From Maribacter_C sp947494565 (GTDB lineage: Bacteria > Bacteroidota > Bacteroidia > Flavobacteriales > Flavobacteriaceae), in NCBI RefSeq assembly GCF_047345415.1, contig NZ_JBLFEP010000002.1:186001-250000 (forward strand): 64,000 nt of DNA. Reading direction: 5' to 3'. This document shows positions 52,543 to 60,545 of this stretch, piece by piece. The stretch's first letter is position 1. Every line of letters starts with the position of its first letter. The notes under the pieces were generated by a model that was not told the DNA's origin, ran no database searches, and was given only the letters and a program-made list of their open reading frames with translations. The translations under genes and the position numbers were made by a program.

Positions 52543-55252
52543 TGAATTGGCCTATTTTTGGAAACCCAAAGTTACTTATTATCTCTTTAAACCCATCAAA
52601 ACCGCAGAACTCTTGACGGAACTCCGCAAAAAGCTAAAATTCAAATTCTCCTGGCGGAGCTATCAAGAAAAATTTCTCAGTCGGTTTGAAGATCATTTAG
52701 CGGACAAGCACCTGCATGTTGTTGCCCCACCAGGATCAGGGAAGACCATTTTAGGCTTGGAAATGCTTATACGGGTGAATGCCCCAACACTGGTGTTGTC
52801 ACCGACATTGACCATACGCAATCAATGGCAACATAGGTTAGAGACTTTTTTTCGCTGTGATAACGGGTTTGATGAATATACCACTGATATCAAGAATCCA
52901 GCTGTCATTACCTTTTCGACCTATCAATCGTTACATGCCCTCGACAAGTCATTAGCTGAAAATCAAGAGTGCCTTGTAGATTATGTCACGAAACATGGTA
53001 TCGAAACCTTGGTGCTTGACGAAGCGCATCATCTCAAAAATGTGTGGTGGAAAAGTCTTTTCGCATTGAAGGAGATCGCACATATGACAATCATCTCTCT
53101 GACCGCAACTCCACCATATGACAGCACATCCCAGGAACTCAAAAAGTATTTTGAACTATGTGGGCCTATTGACGATGAAATTGCAGTGCCGGACCTCATT
53201 GCGAATGGTGATCTGTGCCCTCATCAAGATTTTGTGTACTTCTCCCGACCCGATGCCGCCCAAATTAAATATATCGTTTCGTATCGAGAACAGATTATCG
53301 CGTGTAACAATGCACTGGTCGCCAATGCGCATTTTCAAAAGTTGCTCACTGAACTTCCGATTTATGCCAAGGCTGCGGAACATTTGGAGCTGATTTACGA
53401 AAACCCCGAGTTTTTCTCGTCCATACTCATATTCCTGAACGCCAGTGGACAGCCTATTGATAAAAAAAAGCTGAGGTTTCTAGGGTTCGACGACGGAAAA
53501 ATAGAGTTCCCAAATTTGACCTATGAATGGTTGGAAATTTTGTTACAGCACCTATTGGTCGAACAAAGGGAAGCACTCTCGGCACACGAGCCGTTACTGT
53601 CCGATTTGGAAAAACAACTGGCACGTATTGGCGTATTCGATAAACGAAGAGTCGATTTCATTGGCGATGAACAGTTGTATCGAACGCTCTCAAACAGTCC
53701 TTCAAAACTTAAAAGTATTTCGTCAATACTTCTGCATGAGAAAGAGAACCTAAATCAAGAGCTGAAGGCCGTGGTGCTGACCGATTTTATTCGCAAAGAG
53801 TATATCGATTTTAAAGGAAACGATACGGATAAGCTTCAAAAACTTGGGGTGGTATCCATTTTCCAGTACTTAAGAGCGACTGTCGCTTTTAAGAGGGATA
53901 TTGCGGTTTTAACGGGTTCCTTGGTGATACTGCATGCCAGTGCGTTAGATGATTTTCAGCAATTGGTCAAAAGCACGCAGGTGAGCACGGTGCCTCTACG
54001 AGGTGATGATGAATTCGTACTCATCAATTCTTCCGGAGGAGTCAAGAGCACTATAGTCGCTAGTATCACCCGATTGTTTCAAGATGGAATTATCAAGATT
54101 CTTGTGGGAACCAAATCGCTGCTTGGCGAAGGTTGGGATGCGCCGGCCATGAATACCCTCATTTTGGCGTCGTATGTAGGCTCTTTTGTGTCGTCAAATC
54201 AAATGCGAGGGAGGGCCATTCGAATTGATGCGAAAACTTCCGACAAAACTGGAAATATATGGCATTTGGCCTGTCTCGACCCAACGGCTGAAGATGGGGG
54301 CAAAGACTTGGAAAAACTCCAGCGAAGATTCGAAGCCTTTTCAGGAGTATCACTTTCGGGTACGACCTATATTGAAAATGGGTTGGAGCGACTTCAAATT
54401 CCTAAAAACTTTACTTCGGAGCAGAATTTGCAAACGTTGAACGACCCTATGCTACGGATAGCGGCCCAAAGGAATGAACTAAAAGACCGATGGTTCGATG
54501 CCATTTCAAAAGGAAGTGTGCTTATTCGCGAGGTCAAGCTCCCGTATTTTGATAAGGTACCTTTTCAAGAGGCAAAAAGGTTACGGTGGGGAAGCGCTTC
54601 AAAATATCTATTTTTTGAGGTCGTTGTCGGTGCGGCCCTGTTCTTTCCGGAATTTTTGGCCAAGCATCTGGCTACCTTATTTACACAAGGCGTTTTTCAA
54701 TTCCTATATGTTTTTCTAGCGGGTATTTTCGTGAGCCTAGCCCCGAAGACCTACAAGGCGCTTAAACTGTATCTATTGTTTGGAAATACGTATAAAAAAA
54801 CCAAGAAAATAGGGTCCGCCTTGTTACAGGTAATGTATCGCACGGGTAAAGTGAACACACCCATCGATACGATTTCGGTACAAACGGAACAGCAATTGAA
54901 CGGAACCTTTGTCTGTTATCTGAAGGGGGCATCCAATGCTGAAAGTAGCCTGTTCGTGAATTTACTGGCGGAAATATTGGCCCCTGTGGAGAACCCTAGA
55001 TACCTTTTGGTATATAGACACTGGATCAAGCGACATTGGGGCTTGCGAAATTATTATGTGGTACCGATGCAATTTGGGAAACGCAAAGAGGACGCCCATC
55101 TTTTTCATAAGTGTTGGAAGAGCCATGTAGACTCGTCAAAGCTTTTGTATACCAGATCGATCGCGGGCCGAAAGGAGCTGCTCAAAGCAAGGCTCTCCCA
55201 TATCATATATCAATTCAAGCAAGTTTCCCAAAAGGCGATTACCTGGAAATAG
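52496..55252 (+). CDS. DEAD/DEAH-type (SF2) helicase with C-terminal hydrophobic segment
   Basis: 918 residues from the ATG at 52496, which lies inside hemB; a TTG at 52547 (residue 18) would avoid the 47-bp overlap. SF2 motifs: I APPGSGKT (77-84), II LDEAHHL (174-180), III SLTATPP, then after a long insert LVGTKSLLGEGWDAP and SNQMRGRAIR (motifs V-VI). About residues 700-760 carry two hydrophobic stretches (FFEVVVGAALFFPEFL, FLYVFLAGIFVSLAP), which is unusual for a helicase. No adjacent nuclease or methylase gene. It may be a restriction-like or repair helicase; role unknown. Confidence 0.85.
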   Translation: MASLVLSLRFLLKGYIELAYFWKPKVTYYLFKPIKTAELLTELRKKLKFKFSWRSYQEKFLSRFEDHLADKHLHVVAPPGSGKTILGLEMLIRVNAPTLVLSPTLTIRNQWQHRLETFFRCDNGFDEYTTDIKNPAVITFSTYQSLHALDKSLAENQECLVDYVTKHGIETLVLDEAHHLKNVWWKSLFALKEIAHMTIISLTATPPYDSTSQELKKYFELCGPIDDEIAVPDLIANGDLCPHQDFVYFSRPDAAQIKYIVSYREQIIACNNALVANAHFQKLLTELPIYAKAAEHLELIYENPEFFSSILIFLNASGQPIDKKKLRFLGFDDGKIEFPNLTYEWLEILLQHLLVEQREALSAHEPLLSDLEKQLARIGVFDKRRVDFIGDEQLYRTLSNSPSKLKSISSILLHEKENLNQELKAVVLTDFIRKEYIDFKGNDTDKLQKLGVVSIFQYLRATVAFKRDIAVLTGSLVILHASALDDFQQLVKSTQVSTVPLRGDDEFVLINSSGGVKSTIVASITRLFQDGIIKILVGTKSLLGEGWDAPAMNTLILASYVGSFVSSNQMRGRAIRIDAKTSDKTGNIWHLACLDPTAEDGGKDLEKLQRRFEAFSGVSLSGTTYIENGLERLQIPKNFTSEQNLQTLNDPMLRIAAQRNELKDRWFDAISKGSVLIREVKLPYFDKVPFQEAKRLRWGSASKYLFFEVVVGAALFFPEFLAKHLATLFTQGVFQFLYVFLAGIFVSLAPKTYKALKLYLLFGNTYKKTKKIGSALLQVMYRTGKVNTPIDTISVQTEQQLNGTFVCYLKGASNAESSLFVNLLAEILAPVENPRYLLVYRHWIKRHWGLRNYYVVPMQFGKRKEDAHLFHKCWKSHVDSSKLLYTRSIAGRKELLKARLSHIIYQFKQVSQKAITWK

Positions 55253-55283
55253 GTGCGGAATCGTGGGCCGACCATATGACTTT

Positions 55284-55892
55284 TTAATTACGCGAAGCTT
55301 CATGACAGGTGATGATATCCTGTAATTTTCTGCCGAGCCCTTTTTCTGCCCAAAGGCCTACATCTTTTTTCAATTCCATAGCATTTTGATCGAGGTCGAT
55401 ATACCTCCTAACCGAAGTAATCAAGGGGTCCTCAGCACCTGATATCTTGAGGATCGATTTCCCGCCGGGTAGCGTATATCCACCTTCATAGTCATAGCAA
55501 AACACCAAAACCCGGTCTCCCGTCCGTAGATCGAGCCCATCAAAACAATCCGTGGTAATGAATTGTTGATTGGCATAGGTGTCTTCACCCAGATCTTTGA
55601 TGGTATAGACCCGCTCAATTTCAATGGTTCCTTTTTGGGAGGTATATAAAGGCCCGGCATCGTCAGTAGCAGGCTGGAGATTGATGAGTGTTCCTGAAAA
55701 CACCAGGGAGAGTTCATCTCCACACTGCCCAATGAATGGTCCTGATTCTGGCCACCAATAGGTATAGCCAACGTTCAACGTATCTTGAACGAATTCGATG
55801 TCGATATCGCTTTTTGATTTTTTACCTGTACAGCCTATCAAAAAAGATAAAATCAAAAGAAAGAAAGCCGGTCTATTTTTCAGATTCATCAT
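55284..55892 (-). CDS. Lipoprotein of unknown function
   Basis: 202 residues with lipoprotein signal FFLLILSFLIGCTGK. The mature part has two cysteine pairs (for example GPFIGQCGDE and TTDCFDGLD) and acidic patches; no family recognised. It is 6 bp downstream of the outer-membrane gene and is the last gene of the haem operon strand. It converges on the helicase gene. Confidence 0.68.
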   Translation of the reverse strand: MMNLKNRPAFFLLILSFLIGCTGKKSKSDIDIEFVQDTLNVGYTYWWPESGPFIGQCGDELSLVFSGTLINLQPATDDAGPLYTSQKGTIEIERVYTIKDLGEDTYANQQFITTDCFDGLDLRTGDRVLVFCYDYEGGYTLPGGKSILKISGAEDPLITSVRRYIDLDQNAMELKKDVGLWAEKGLGRKLQDIITCHEASRN

Positions 55893-55898
55893 ACAAAG

Positions 55899-56921
55899 TT
55901 AATCGAAACCCAATTTACGATTTACCGCAGCGGCCTTTTCAATCCACTTTTTGGGTGCTTTAAAACGGTACCCCAAATATACTTCCACAAAATTAATATC
56001 GTCTTGCACGATGGAATTGCCGGTGGTATCGTATTCTGTAAACTGAGCGCTCAGATTTATTCCGGTAAAGAAATGCTCCGAATTGTAGCCCAAGGCGGTT
56101 CTGAGTGTGGTATGGAACAATACCGCAGTACTTGACTTGTCGAAAGATTTGGTATGGTTTAACCCAATGCCTGCGGTCAGGCCTGCGGAAAGGAGAAAAT
56201 GCTTCTTGATGACCCAGTTGTAATAATAACCGGGTCCAATGGAGATATTGTAGGCTTTGCTACCTGTAATATCACCCAAACCTGTGTTTTCAATATCGAA
56301 CTTGGTGTAGTATAAGGAGAAACTAGGAATAAAACTACCTGCACTTTTTTTCTGCCATTCGTTTTGAAAACCGATTGCTCGAAACGAAAAATTTCGATTG
56401 AAAATGTAGCTGGTCGTACCTCCGATTTTCAGGGTTCTCGCGTCCGGGAATGAAGTGGAAATCACCCCTTGAAAGTCGTCGAGGAAAAATCCTTTTTGCT
56501 GATAGAAATCCAATGTTTGCATCCATTGCCCTAAAAACATCCTAAAATTCAGGGTCAGTAATTTGGATCCTTTATTATCCGTATTCTCCGAAAAGAAATT
56601 AGGAGCATAGCCTAAATCCAATTCTACCGATCGAAAGAGGAAGGAAGCGCCCAAATAGGTTTTATCGTTCGGAAATAGGCCGACTTCTTCAGCTGTCTCA
56701 TTATTTAAAAAATAAAAGGAGTTCGATGTATTCTGTACTCCAAATCGGATGGTGAACTTTTCGGGAAATTCTCGCACGTATGTGGAATCGCGTTGCGAAA
56801 ATCCGAAGCTGCCAATAGTTAGGAAAATCAAAGTGACAAGCTCCCGTAAATTTGAAAGGCATTCCTTTAAGCTTCCAGGTGATGTTTTCTGAACCGGAAT
56901 CAAACCTATTTTCAAATCCAC
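55899..56921 (-). CDS. DUF4421-like outer-membrane protein
   Basis: 340 residues from a GTG; a signal-peptide-like LVTLIFLTIGSFGFSQ lies about 30 residues in, so the real start may be later. The body is beta-barrel: LGASFLFRSVELDLGYAPNF, YYYNWVIKKHFLLSAGLTAG, and a last strand VEVYLGYRFK. DUF4421 proteins are of unknown function. The gene overlaps hemF by 10 bp and is likely co-transcribed with it. Confidence 0.75.
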   Translation of the reverse strand: MDLKIGLIPVQKTSPGSLKECLSNLRELVTLIFLTIGSFGFSQRDSTYVREFPEKFTIRFGVQNTSNSFYFLNNETAEEVGLFPNDKTYLGASFLFRSVELDLGYAPNFFSENTDNKGSKLLTLNFRMFLGQWMQTLDFYQQKGFFLDDFQGVISTSFPDARTLKIGGTTSYIFNRNFSFRAIGFQNEWQKKSAGSFIPSFSLYYTKFDIENTGLGDITGSKAYNISIGPGYYYNWVIKKHFLLSAGLTAGIGLNHTKSFDKSSTAVLFHTTLRTALGYNSEHFFTGINLSAQFTEYDTTGNSIVQDDINFVEVYLGYRFKAPKKWIEKAAAVNRKLGFD

Positions 56922-57814
56922 TCCCTAGGGTTTTTAAGAACTTCCAATAGTTTGGCTTCCTCACTATCTTTTGCAGGCTGGTGGTCATAGCGCCATTGAA
57001 CATGAGGTGGAAGGCTCATCAAAATACTTTCGATACGCCCATTGGTTTTTAAACCAAACAAGGTGCCTTTGTCATGTACGAGATTGAACTCGACATAACG
57101 GCCCCTCCTAATTTCTTGCCAATCGCGCTGAAGCCTAGTAAAAACTAGGTCTTTTCGATTCATAACGATTGGTATATAACCTTCAAGAAAACTATCTCCT
57201 ACCTCTGTAACGAAGTTGTACCAATCGTGCATTTGCATTTTTTCCGAGGCTTTGCAGTAATCGAAAAAAAGCCCCCCGACACCTCTGGCCTCATTGCGAT
57301 GAGTATTCCAAAAGTACGAATCACAGCGCTCTTTATATCGCGCATAGAAATCCGGGTCATGGGCATCGCAGGCGCGTTTGCAAACCGAATGGAAATGGAT
57401 CACATCTTCTTCAAAAAGGTAGTAAGGGGTCAGATCTTGTCCGCCACCAAACCATTGGTCTACGATGTTTCCCTCTTTATCGTACATTTCAAAATAGCGC
57501 CAATTGGCATGTACCGTGGGTACCATGGGATTCTTGGGATGTAAGACTAGGCTTAAGCCACAAGCGAAGAAATCGGCATCCGCCACCCCAAAATAGGCTT
57601 GCATGCTTTGAGGAAGTGCCCCATGAACGGCTGAAATGTTGACCCCGCCTTTTTCAAAAACGTTTCCATTTTCAATAACACGTGTTCGCCCTCCTCCTCC
57701 TTCTGGGCGTTTCCAAATATCCTCTTGAAATCTGGCCTTCCCATCTATGGCCTCTAGTTTTGCAGTGATGCTATCTTGAAGCTGTTGTATGTAGTCATAG
57801 AATTTGTCTTTCAT
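56912..57814 (-). CDS. hemF: Coproporphyrinogen III oxidase, oxygen-dependent
   Basis: 300 residues. It converts coproporphyrinogen III to protoporphyrinogen IX with O2. Family blocks: GGGRTRVI near the N-terminus, WFGGGQDLTPYYLFEED, and VEFNLVHDKGTLFGLKT with SLPPHVQWRYDH near the end. Its 5' end overlaps the membrane protein gene by 4 bp, so these are coupled; downstream it overlaps a DUF4421-like gene. Confidence 0.97.
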   Translation of the reverse strand: MKDKFYDYIQQLQDSITAKLEAIDGKARFQEDIWKRPEGGGGRTRVIENGNVFEKGGVNISAVHGALPQSMQAYFGVADADFFACGLSLVLHPKNPMVPTVHANWRYFEMYDKEGNIVDQWFGGGQDLTPYYLFEEDVIHFHSVCKRACDAHDPDFYARYKERCDSYFWNTHRNEARGVGGLFFDYCKASEKMQMHDWYNFVTEVGDSFLEGYIPIVMNRKDLVFTRLQRDWQEIRRGRYVEFNLVHDKGTLFGLKTNGRIESILMSLPPHVQWRYDHQPAKDSEEAKLLEVLKNPREWI

Positions 57815-58449
57815 GGGTTTGAAGGTTTTACGAATGGCCTACCAAAGCTTGGGCGCAATGAAACGGCCTCGATAATTGCTAAGATACAATAGTACGCACA
57901 TCCAAACGCAATCGCTACGTGCGGCATTTCAATGAGCAGTCCCGAGGCCGATGTATCGCCAGGGTAGCCGATCAGTTCTATCTTTTCTGGTGTTATCCCC
58001 CATTCCGGAACATATTCGGCACCAAAGGCAAACGGAAAAATCAACACAAAATAGGTCAACGCGGCTAGTACGGATTTCAGAATATTCTGTGCTTTGATTT
58101 CCTTGGGGACATCTGCAAAGGCAAACCGCATTCGATTGAACACTACGACCAGATAGATGATCAGGACAAGATTATCTTGGGCGGCCAAATTAAAGGCCAA
58201 CGCAAAGAGGCCATAAAAGGGAATAAGTACGAATAGCGAAATTTTCTTGGGCATTGCCGACATGAACACCCCGGAATGTACCATGATGAATTCAAAACCC
58301 ATCAAGAGTGACATCGTTGCGATTTTTGGTGCGTCATTCAAACCGGGATCTCGCCAGATAAGATAAAATTGGAAGGCGATCAATACGGTCATCAGCACGC
58401 CCGCATACTCAAACTGTCGATTGTATTTTTCGATGATGCCTTGGGTCAT
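57811..58449 (-). CDS. Membrane protein in the haem operon
   Basis: 212 residues with about five or six TM segments (for example ISLFVLIPFYGLFALAFNL, VLIIYLVVVF). Family unknown to me. ATGA overlap with hemF and a 3-bp gap to the GNAT gene show operon membership. Histidines in FIMVHSG and EMPHVAIAFG could be metal or haem ligands, but that is guesswork. Confidence 0.7.
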   Translation of the reverse strand: MTQGIIEKYNRQFEYAGVLMTVLIAFQFYLIWRDPGLNDAPKIATMSLLMGFEFIMVHSGVFMSAMPKKISLFVLIPFYGLFALAFNLAAQDNLVLIIYLVVVFNRMRFAFADVPKEIKAQNILKSVLAALTYFVLIFPFAFGAEYVPEWGITPEKIELIGYPGDTSASGLLIEMPHVAIAFGCAYYCILAIIEAVSLRPSFGRPFVKPSNP

Positions 58450-58452
58450 CGG

Positions 58453-58986
58453 TCAGGCATGAAGTTCATAGAGTTCCATATCCAAAGGAGATTCTCCTGG
58501 AGGGGTATGTTCGGCGATCAGTACTTTTTGCCAGGTATACCCGCTTTTTTCGGCTACTCGAATACTAGCGGCATTCGATTGATGTACGATGATTTGAAGC
58601 GTTTTCAATTGGAGTTCCTCCAATGCCCATTGAGAGATAGCTTTTACGGTCTTGGTCATATATCCTTTCCCCGCTACCTGATAGCCGACGGCATAGGCAA
58701 GCTCAGCTTGTTTCTTTTCCCAATCGAGCTCTTTGACGTAGATGAGACCGATCAAGGTGTGATTCTTCTTCTCTTTAAGTACAAACAAAAATTCATTCTT
58801 TTCCTGAAACTGCTTGACCTTGCGCTCCACAAAATACTTTGATAGATCGGGAGTCAGATTCTGCTCCAGAGTCTGGGGAAAGTAGCGTTTTAAACGTTCA
58901 TCGTTGATGGTACAAAAATCACAAAGACGCCATGCGTATTTTTCATGGATGGCTTCTAGGTAGTAGTCTTCGAATTCTTGCATCAT
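58453..58986 (-). CDS. GNAT-family N-acetyltransferase
   Basis: 177 residues. AcCoA-binding region VGYQVAGKGYMTKTV and the following LQIIVHQSNAASIRVAEKSGYTWQKVL match RimJ/RimL-like GNAT enzymes. Substrate unknown; such a gene occurs at this place in other flavobacterial hem clusters. Five bp separate it from hemE and three from the membrane protein gene. Confidence 0.86.
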   Translation of the reverse strand: MMQEFEDYYLEAIHEKYAWRLCDFCTINDERLKRYFPQTLEQNLTPDLSKYFVERKVKQFQEKNEFLFVLKEKKNHTLIGLIYVKELDWEKKQAELAYAVGYQVAGKGYMTKTVKAISQWALEELQLKTLQIIVHQSNAASIRVAEKSGYTWQKVLIAEHTPPGESPLDMELYELHA

Positions 58987-58991
58987 TATTT

Positions 58992-60023
58992 TTATACCGG
59001 GCTTTTGTACGTTTTGACCGCGTCGATAAAGGCTTTGGCGTTTTCCACTGGAATGTTCGGCAGAATACCATGCCCTAGATTGACCACATACCGATCTTTT
59101 CCGAACTCATTGATCATCTGAGTGACCATTTTCTTGATTTCGGCAGGGGGTGATAACAAACGTGCCGGGTCGAAATTGCCCTGTAAGGTGATATTTCCTC
59201 CTGTCAGATAGCGCGCGTTTCTCGCGGAGCACGTCCAATCCACTCCCAGGGCGGAAGCACCTGATTTGGCCATGTCGCCCAGAGCGAACCAACAGCCTTT
59301 TCCAAAGACGATGACCGGAATCTCATCTTTGAGCGCATCTATAATCTGTTGAATGTATTGAAACGAGAATTCTTGATAGTCGGTAGGTGAGAGCATGCCA
59401 CCCCAAGAATCGAAAACCTGTACGGCATTGACACCTGCTCGTACCTTGGCTTTCAAATAGGCAATTGTGGTATCGGTGATTTTTTGAAGTAGGTCATGGG
59501 CAACCGTAGGTTGGGTGAAGCAAAGTTCTTTCGCCTTATCGAAGGTCTTACTGCCTTGCCCTTGTACACAATAGCACAATAATGTCCATGGAGAACCTGC
59601 AAAACCTATCAGGGGCACTTCATCATTCAATTTTTCCTTGGTTTCCTTTATTGCTTCCATGACATAGCCTAACGCATCGTTGACATCGGGAACAATAACC
59701 GAATCCAGGTCCTTTTGAGAACGGATGGGATGTGGCAAATATGGACCGAAATTTGGCTTCATTTCGACCTCGATATTCATCGCTTGTGGAATCACTAAAA
59801 TGTCGGAAAATAAAATGGCCGCGTCCATTCCGTAGCGACGGATGGGCTGGACCGTAATTTCGGAAGCCAATTCAGGGGTTTGACATCGGGTAAAGAAATC
59901 GTATTTTTTTTTGATTTCCATGAATTCGGGAAGATATCGCCCAGCTTGGCGCATCATCCAGACTGGAGGCCGCTCTACGGTTTCGCCTTTGAGGGCTCTT
60001 AGGAATAGATCGTTTTTTATCAT
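58992..60023 (-). CDS. hemE: Uroporphyrinogen III decarboxylase
   Basis: 343 residues. It removes four acetate carboxyls from uroporphyrinogen III. Marker blocks: RPPVWMMRQAGRYLPEF near the N-terminus, AGSPWTLLCY, FDSWGGMLSP and VNLGHGILPNIPVEN. Length is normal. It is preceded by the four-helix-bundle cassette. Confidence 0.97.
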   Translation of the reverse strand: MIKNDLFLRALKGETVERPPVWMMRQAGRYLPEFMEIKKKYDFFTRCQTPELASEITVQPIRRYGMDAAILFSDILVIPQAMNIEVEMKPNFGPYLPHPIRSQKDLDSVIVPDVNDALGYVMEAIKETKEKLNDEVPLIGFAGSPWTLLCYCVQGQGSKTFDKAKELCFTQPTVAHDLLQKITDTTIAYLKAKVRAGVNAVQVFDSWGGMLSPTDYQEFSFQYIQQIIDALKDEIPVIVFGKGCWFALGDMAKSGASALGVDWTCSARNARYLTGGNITLQGNFDPARLLSPPAEIKKMVTQMINEFGKDRYVVNLGHGILPNIPVENAKAFIDAVKTYKSPV

Positions 60024-60053
60024 AGTTAGAGAATTGCTATTAGCCTTTGGCTT

Positions 60054-60410
60054 CTAGCTGTTTTTAATCTTTCTTATTAAACTATTTAGCATTTTTGATT
60101 CTTTTTCTAGTAAATCAAAAGTGATTTCAAGTTCATTGGAATCGATAAAACCTAATTCTTGGGTTAATATCAATTGCGTTTGAACCTCGAAAAGCGAACC
60201 CATGGCTATTTCTAAATAACGCTTGAACTCAATCTCACTGTTTCTACTACAACCTTCGGCAATGTTCGAAGGGATGGATACAGCAGCACGGTTAATTTGA
60301 CTTTTTAATCCAAACTTTTCTTCTGAAGGCAATTTTTCTGACAAGCTGTACACTTGTTTTACGACCTCAATACCGTTCTTCCATATGTCGAGTTTTCGAA
60401 AGTCCCTCAT
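60054..60410 (-). CDS. Four-helix-bundle protein (S23/IVP family)
   Basis: 118 residues, all helical: FRKLDIWKNGIEVVKQVY, FGLKSQINRAAVSIPSNIAEGCSR and FKRYLEIAMGSLFEVQTQL are the family hallmarks. Members are also related to Avd of diversity-generating retroelements and to proteins from 23S rRNA intervening sequences, but none of these contexts is present. It splits the hemCD-hemE order and is flanked by a 17-copy heptamer on one side. Its function is unknown and it may be a mobile cassette. Confidence 0.9.
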   Translation of the reverse strand: MRDFRKLDIWKNGIEVVKQVYSLSEKLPSEEKFGLKSQINRAAVSIPSNIAEGCSRNSEIEFKRYLEIAMGSLFEVQTQLILTQELGFIDSNELEITFDLLEKESKMLNSLIRKIKNS

Positions 60411-60424
60411 ATTTTATTTATTCT

Positions 60425-60543
60425 AGCCAACAGCCAACAGCCAACAGCCAACAGCCAACAGCCAACAGCCAACAGCCAACAGCCAACAGCCAACAGCCAA
60501 CAGCCAACAGCCAACAGCCAACAGCCAACAGCCAACAGCCAAC
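60425..60543. repeat. Tandem array of 17 copies of AGCCAAC
   Basis: Seventeen exact 7-bp units, 119 bp, between the four-helix-bundle gene and hemCD, starting 15 bp after the former on the plus strand. Perfect identity suggests active length change by slippage. On the far side of the gene (about 60023-60060) imperfect relatives, such as TTAGCCTTTGGCTTCTAGCTG, remain. It is not a CRISPR array: no unique spacers. Confidence 0.95.
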
Positions 60544-60545
60544 AA

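Noticed and set aside
60054..60410. Diversity-generating retroelement (Avd-like protein)
   Set aside because: No reverse transcriptase, template repeat or variable repeat was seen; the gene has the general S23/IVP family features.
60425..60543. Possible CRISPR array
   Set aside because: The units are contiguous 7-mers with no spacers, and no cas gene is near.
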